NCBI RefSeq assembly: GCF_900110555.1
Contig: NZ_FOEE01000003.1
Span: 186,001-250,000 of the forward strand
Length of the DNA stretch: 64,000 bases
DNA from: Trujillonella endophytica
GTDB taxonomy: Bacteria > Actinomycetota > Actinomycetes > Mycobacteriales > Geodermatophilaceae
Direction of reading: 5' to 3'
Both the position numbers and the translations under genes were made by a program. Under the pieces are notes generated by a model. The model searched no databases. It was not told where the DNA came from and saw nothing but the letters and a program-made list of their open reading frames with translations. This document shows, in pieces, positions 61,520 to 64,000 of this stretch. Within the stretch, counting starts at the first letter, position 1. The number at the start of each line of letters is the position of its first letter.

Positions 61520-62395
61520 TCAGAAACCCTTCGGGTGCCACACTGTTTTGGTCTCCAGGAACGTCCGCATCCGGGTCAGGCCGGGGTCGGCCGTCCAGTC
61601 GGGTTCCCCGCCGGCCGGCGGCCGCAGCACGCGCTTGATGCTGCCGGCGGCCTCCCGCTCGAACTCCATGGCCCGCTCGGGCGGGGCGCCGGTGAGGTCG
61701 ATGGCGTCGACGTCGTCGTGCTCGGCCAGCCAGGGGCCCAGCTCGGCGGCGTCGCCGGTGAGCAGGTTGACGACCCCGCCGGGCACGTCGCTGGTGGCGA
61801 GCACCTCGCCGAGGGTCACCGCGGGCAGCGGCCGCTCGTGCGAGGTGACGACGACGGCGGTGTTGCCGCTCGCCACCACCGGTGCCAGCACGCTGACCAG
61901 CCCGAGCAGCGACGACCGCTGCGGGGCGAGGACCGCCACCACCCCGGTCGGCTCCGGCAGCGAGAAGTCGAAGTACGGGCCGGCGACCGGGTTGGCACTC
62001 CCGAGGACGGCGGCCAGCTTGTCGGTCCACCCGGCGTACCAGACCCAGCGGTCGATGGCGGCGTCGACGGCGGCGCGGGCCCGCCCGGTGGAGAGACCCT
62101 CCCCGGCGGCGACCTCCTCGCAGAACTGCGCGTGCCGCCCCTCCATGACCTCCGCGACCCGGTACAGCACCTGGCCACGGTTGTAGGCCGTGGCGGCCGA
62201 CCACTTCCCGAACGCCGCACGAGCGGCCACGACGGCGTCCCGCGCGTCCTTGCGGGAGGCCCGGGCGGCGTTGGCCAGGAAGGCGCCCCTGGCGTCGGTC
62301 ACCTCGTAGGTGCGCCCGGACTCCGACCGGGGGAACGCCCCGCCCAGGTACAGCTTGTAGGTCTTGCGGACCGTGAGCCGCTCATTGCTGATCAC
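61520..62395 (-). CDS. Truncated aldehyde dehydrogenase-family protein (NAD-domain half)
   Basis: 291 residues, GTG 62395. Aligns with the first 60% of aldehyde dehydrogenases: KTYKLYLGGAFPRSESGRTYEV, DARDAVVAARAAFGKWSAATAYNRGQVLYRVAEV, PTGVVAVLAP, SGNTAVVV and VPGGVVNLLTG. It ends with RTFLETKTVWHP and lacks the catalytic Cys, the catalytic Glu motif and the C-terminal domain. I recall similar short proteins beside a full-length dehydrogenase in Streptomyces, so this is a conserved form rather than a fresh break. Probably a non-catalytic partner of the adjacent enzyme. Confidence 0.82.
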   Translation of the reverse strand: MISNERLTVRKTYKLYLGGAFPRSESGRTYEVTDARGAFLANAARASRKDARDAVVAARAAFGKWSAATAYNRGQVLYRVAEVMEGRHAQFCEEVAAGEGLSTGRARAAVDAAIDRWVWYAGWTDKLAAVLGSANPVAGPYFDFSLPEPTGVVAVLAPQRSSLLGLVSVLAPVVASGNTAVVVTSHERPLPAVTLGEVLATSDVPGGVVNLLTGDAAELGPWLAEHDDVDAIDLTGAPPERAMEFEREAAGSIKRVLRPPAGGEPDWTADPGLTRMRTFLETKTVWHPKGF

Positions 62396-62468
62396 TGGTC
62401 CTCGCTCCGTTCCGTGGGTCGCTTCCGCGCCCGCTCCGCTCCTCGCTCGCCGGCGCTCGCTGCGATGC
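62396..62468. other. 73-base low-complexity spacer between the two dehydrogenase genes
   Basis: Read on the minus strand it is a run of GCGAGC/GGAGCGG-type words. It carries the ribosome site of the short gene and no obvious terminator, so the two are probably cotranscribed. Confidence 0.5.
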
Positions 62469-63914
62469 TCACTCGCTGTCCGCTCCCATCAGGTACGCCG
62501 CCAGCCCGTGCCGGCCGCCCTCGCGGCCGTACCCGGACTGCTTGTAGCCGCCGAACGGCGAGGTCGGGTCGAACTGGTTGAAGGTGTTGGCCCACACCAC
62601 GCCGGCGCGCAGCCGGTCGGCGATCGCGAGGATCCGCGAGCCCTTCTCCGACCAGATGCCGGCCGACAGCCCGTAGGTGGTGTTGTTCGCCTTGGCGACG
62701 GCCTCGTCGGGAGTGCGGAAGGTGAGCACCGACAGCACCGGGCCGAACACCTCGTCGCGGGCGATGCGGTGGGCCGGGGAGACGTCGGTGAACACCGTCG
62801 GCGGGAACCAGAACCCCCGGTCGGGCAGCTCGCACGCCGGCTGCCAGCGGGTGGCTCCCTCGGCCTCGCCGACGTCGGAGAGCTCCCGGATCCGGGCCAG
62901 CTGCTCGGCGGAGTTGATCGCCCCGATGTCGGTGTTCTTGTCCAGCGGGTCGCCCACGCGCAGGGTGCCGATCCGGCGCTGCAGCGCGGCGATGACCTCG
63001 TCGTGCACGTTCTCCTGCACGAGCAGCCGGGAGCCCGCGCAGCACACGTGGCCCTGGTTGAAGAAGATCCCCTGCACGATGCCCTCGACCGCCTGGTCGA
63101 TCGGGGCGTCGTCGAACACGATGTTCGCCGCCTTGCCGCCGAGCTCCAGGGTCAGCTTCTTGCGGGTGCCGGCGACCGCGCGGGCGATCGATCGGCCCAC
63201 CTCGGTGGAGCCGGTGAACGCGACCTTGTCGACGTCGGCGTGCTCGACCACCGCCCGCCCGGTCTCGCCGGCGCCCGTGACGATGTTCACCACCCCCGGC
63301 GGCAGGTCGGCCTGCCGGCAGACCTCGGCGAACAGCAGCGCCGTCAGCGGGGTGGTCTCGGCCGGCTTGAGGACGACGGTGTTGCCCGTGGCCAGCGCGG
63401 GGGCGATCTTCCACGCCAGCATGAGCAGCGGGAAGTTCCACGGGATGACCTGGCCGGCCACGCCCAGCGGCCGCGGGTCGGGCCCGAGGCCCGCGTGGGC
63501 CAGCTTGTCGGCCCAGCCCGCGTGGTAGAAGAAGTGCGCCGCGGCCAGCGGGACGTCGACGTCGCGGGACTCGCGGATCGGCTTGCCGTTGTCCAGCGAC
63601 TCGAGGACGGCGAACTCCCGCGCCCGCTCCTGCAGCAGCCGGGCGATGCGGAACAGGTACTTGCCGCGGTCGGCCGGGCGCATCGGGCCCCACACGCGGG
63701 TGAACGCGCGGCGGGCGGCCTTCACCGCGCGGTCGACGTCGGCCTCGGTGCCGACCGCGACCTCGCTGAGGACCTCCTCGGTCGCCGGGTTGACCGTCTT
63801 CATCGGCTCGCCGGAGCCGTCGACGAACTCGCCGTCGACGAACAGCCCGTAGGAGGGCGCGATGTCGACGATCGAGCGGGACTCGGGGGCGGGGGCGTAC
63901 TCGAAGACGGCCAT
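62469..63914 (-). CDS. Aldehyde dehydrogenase, full length
   Basis: 481 residues. GQVIPWNFPLLMLAWKIAPALATGNTVVLKPAE, FTGSTEVGRSI, the catalytic Glu in LTLELGGKAANIVF, nucleophile Cys in QGHVCCAGSRL, and DEVFGPVLSVLTF near the end: all ALDH landmarks are intact. ATG overlaps the deoC stop (TGATG), so it most likely oxidises acetaldehyde released by DeoC to acetate. The short dehydrogenase-like protein follows downstream. Confidence 0.93.
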   Translation of the reverse strand: MAVFEYAPAPESRSIVDIAPSYGLFVDGEFVDGSGEPMKTVNPATEEVLSEVAVGTEADVDRAVKAARRAFTRVWGPMRPADRGKYLFRIARLLQERAREFAVLESLDNGKPIRESRDVDVPLAAAHFFYHAGWADKLAHAGLGPDPRPLGVAGQVIPWNFPLLMLAWKIAPALATGNTVVLKPAETTPLTALLFAEVCRQADLPPGVVNIVTGAGETGRAVVEHADVDKVAFTGSTEVGRSIARAVAGTRKKLTLELGGKAANIVFDDAPIDQAVEGIVQGIFFNQGHVCCAGSRLLVQENVHDEVIAALQRRIGTLRVGDPLDKNTDIGAINSAEQLARIRELSDVGEAEGATRWQPACELPDRGFWFPPTVFTDVSPAHRIARDEVFGPVLSVLTFRTPDEAVAKANNTTYGLSAGIWSEKGSRILAIADRLRAGVVWANTFNQFDPTSPFGGYKQSGYGREGGRHGLAAYLMGADSE

Positions 63915-64000
63915 CAGTCGACGCTCACGTGATCGGGGCCGGAGTAGTGGCCGGTGCGGAGCTTCTGCCGCTGCAGGAGCAGGTCGTTGAGCAGGCTGGA
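63914..64000 (-). CDS. deoC: Deoxyribose-phosphate aldolase (C-terminal end only)
   Basis: Only the last 28 codons are in the window: SSLLNDLLLQRQKLRTGHYS followed by GPDHVSVD and stop. This matches the C-terminus I recall for actinobacterial DeoC, which precedes two aldehyde dehydrogenase genes in other actinobacteria. The stop overlaps the dehydrogenase ATG. DeoC would split deoxyribose-5-phosphate into acetaldehyde and glyceraldehyde-3-phosphate. Confidence 0.82.
   Translation of the reverse strand, partial: SSLLNDLLLQRQKLRTGHYSGPDHVSVD

Noticed and set aside
59504-62581. Open frame of about 1,000 codons opposite the acidic protein and dehydrogenase genes
   Set aside because: Spans several real genes and their terminators, has no recognisable domain and arises from codon bias of the opposite strand.

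Overview
This window is chromosomal DNA of a very GC-rich actinobacterium (by eye above 70% G+C, GTG starts common, many 4-bp ATGA/GTGA gene overlaps). Several blocks keep the gene order I remember from Mycobacterium and Streptomyces: rimI-tsaD-groES-groEL1-whiB3/whiD-bldM-guaB2-guaB3-guaA; chorismate mutase-uvrD1-M23 peptidase-sucC-sucD; perM-purN-purH; trpS-yihY-dacB; and cdd-deoA-add. Style and content fit a member of the Geodermatophilaceae (Blastococcus/Modestobacter/Geodermatophilus type), but that placement is inference. I see no phage, transposase, integrase, CRISPR array, rRNA or convincing tRNA; this looks like stable core chromosome.

Layout. 1-5 kb: rimI (cut by the window edge), tsaD, a convergent THUMP-like methyltransferase, and the CIRCE-controlled groES-groEL1. 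5-11.4 kb: a WhiB3/WhiD-type Fe-S regulator, a BldM-like regulator with a decayed receiver, a DUF5319 gene, and the GMP branch guaB-guaB3-guaA. 11.4-20 kb: a META lipoprotein, a PspC-domain envelope-stress group with its sensor kinase and regulator, a PIG-L deacetylase and two divergent c-di-GMP enzymes. 20-29 kb: chorismate mutase behind an apparent aromatic-amino-acid attenuator, UvrD/PcrA, an M23 endopeptidase, a lipase, a membrane protein, a B12-domain remnant and succinyl-CoA synthetase. 29-35.6 kb: two tandem four-helix membrane paralogues, perM, purN-purH, a pentapeptide-repeat protein and a small membrane protein. 35.6-43.7 kb: a membrane protein, folD-DUF3017, mdh-icd, a CorC/HlyC protein, galE and an aromatic/histidinol-phosphate aminotransferase. 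43.8-47.7 kb: trpS, a 2H phosphoesterase, YihY and a D,D-carboxypeptidase. 47.9-58 kb: a nucleoside ABC importer followed without gaps by cdd and deoA, then an ABC-2 exporter pair and add. 58-64 kb: a DEAD-box helicase, an acidic duplicated protein, and two aldehyde dehydrogenase-family genes downstream of deoC, whose end enters at the right edge.

How the genes work together. The right third is a nucleoside scavenging system. Lipoprotein, ATPase and two permeases import nucleosides. Cdd and Add deaminate them, and DeoA cleaves pyrimidine nucleosides. DeoC with the dehydrogenases can carry deoxyribose carbon to glyceraldehyde-3-phosphate and acetaldehyde/acetate. Purine synthesis (purN, purH, guaB, guaA, folD) and the TCA cycle (sucCD, mdh, icd) are spread along the same window. 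Many genes show a -10-like hexamer only 6-9 bases before the start codon, which suggests widespread leaderless transcription. The most interesting non-coding item is a short Phe-Tyr-Tyr leader ORF followed by an intrinsic terminator ahead of chorismate mutase (20281-20406, minus strand).
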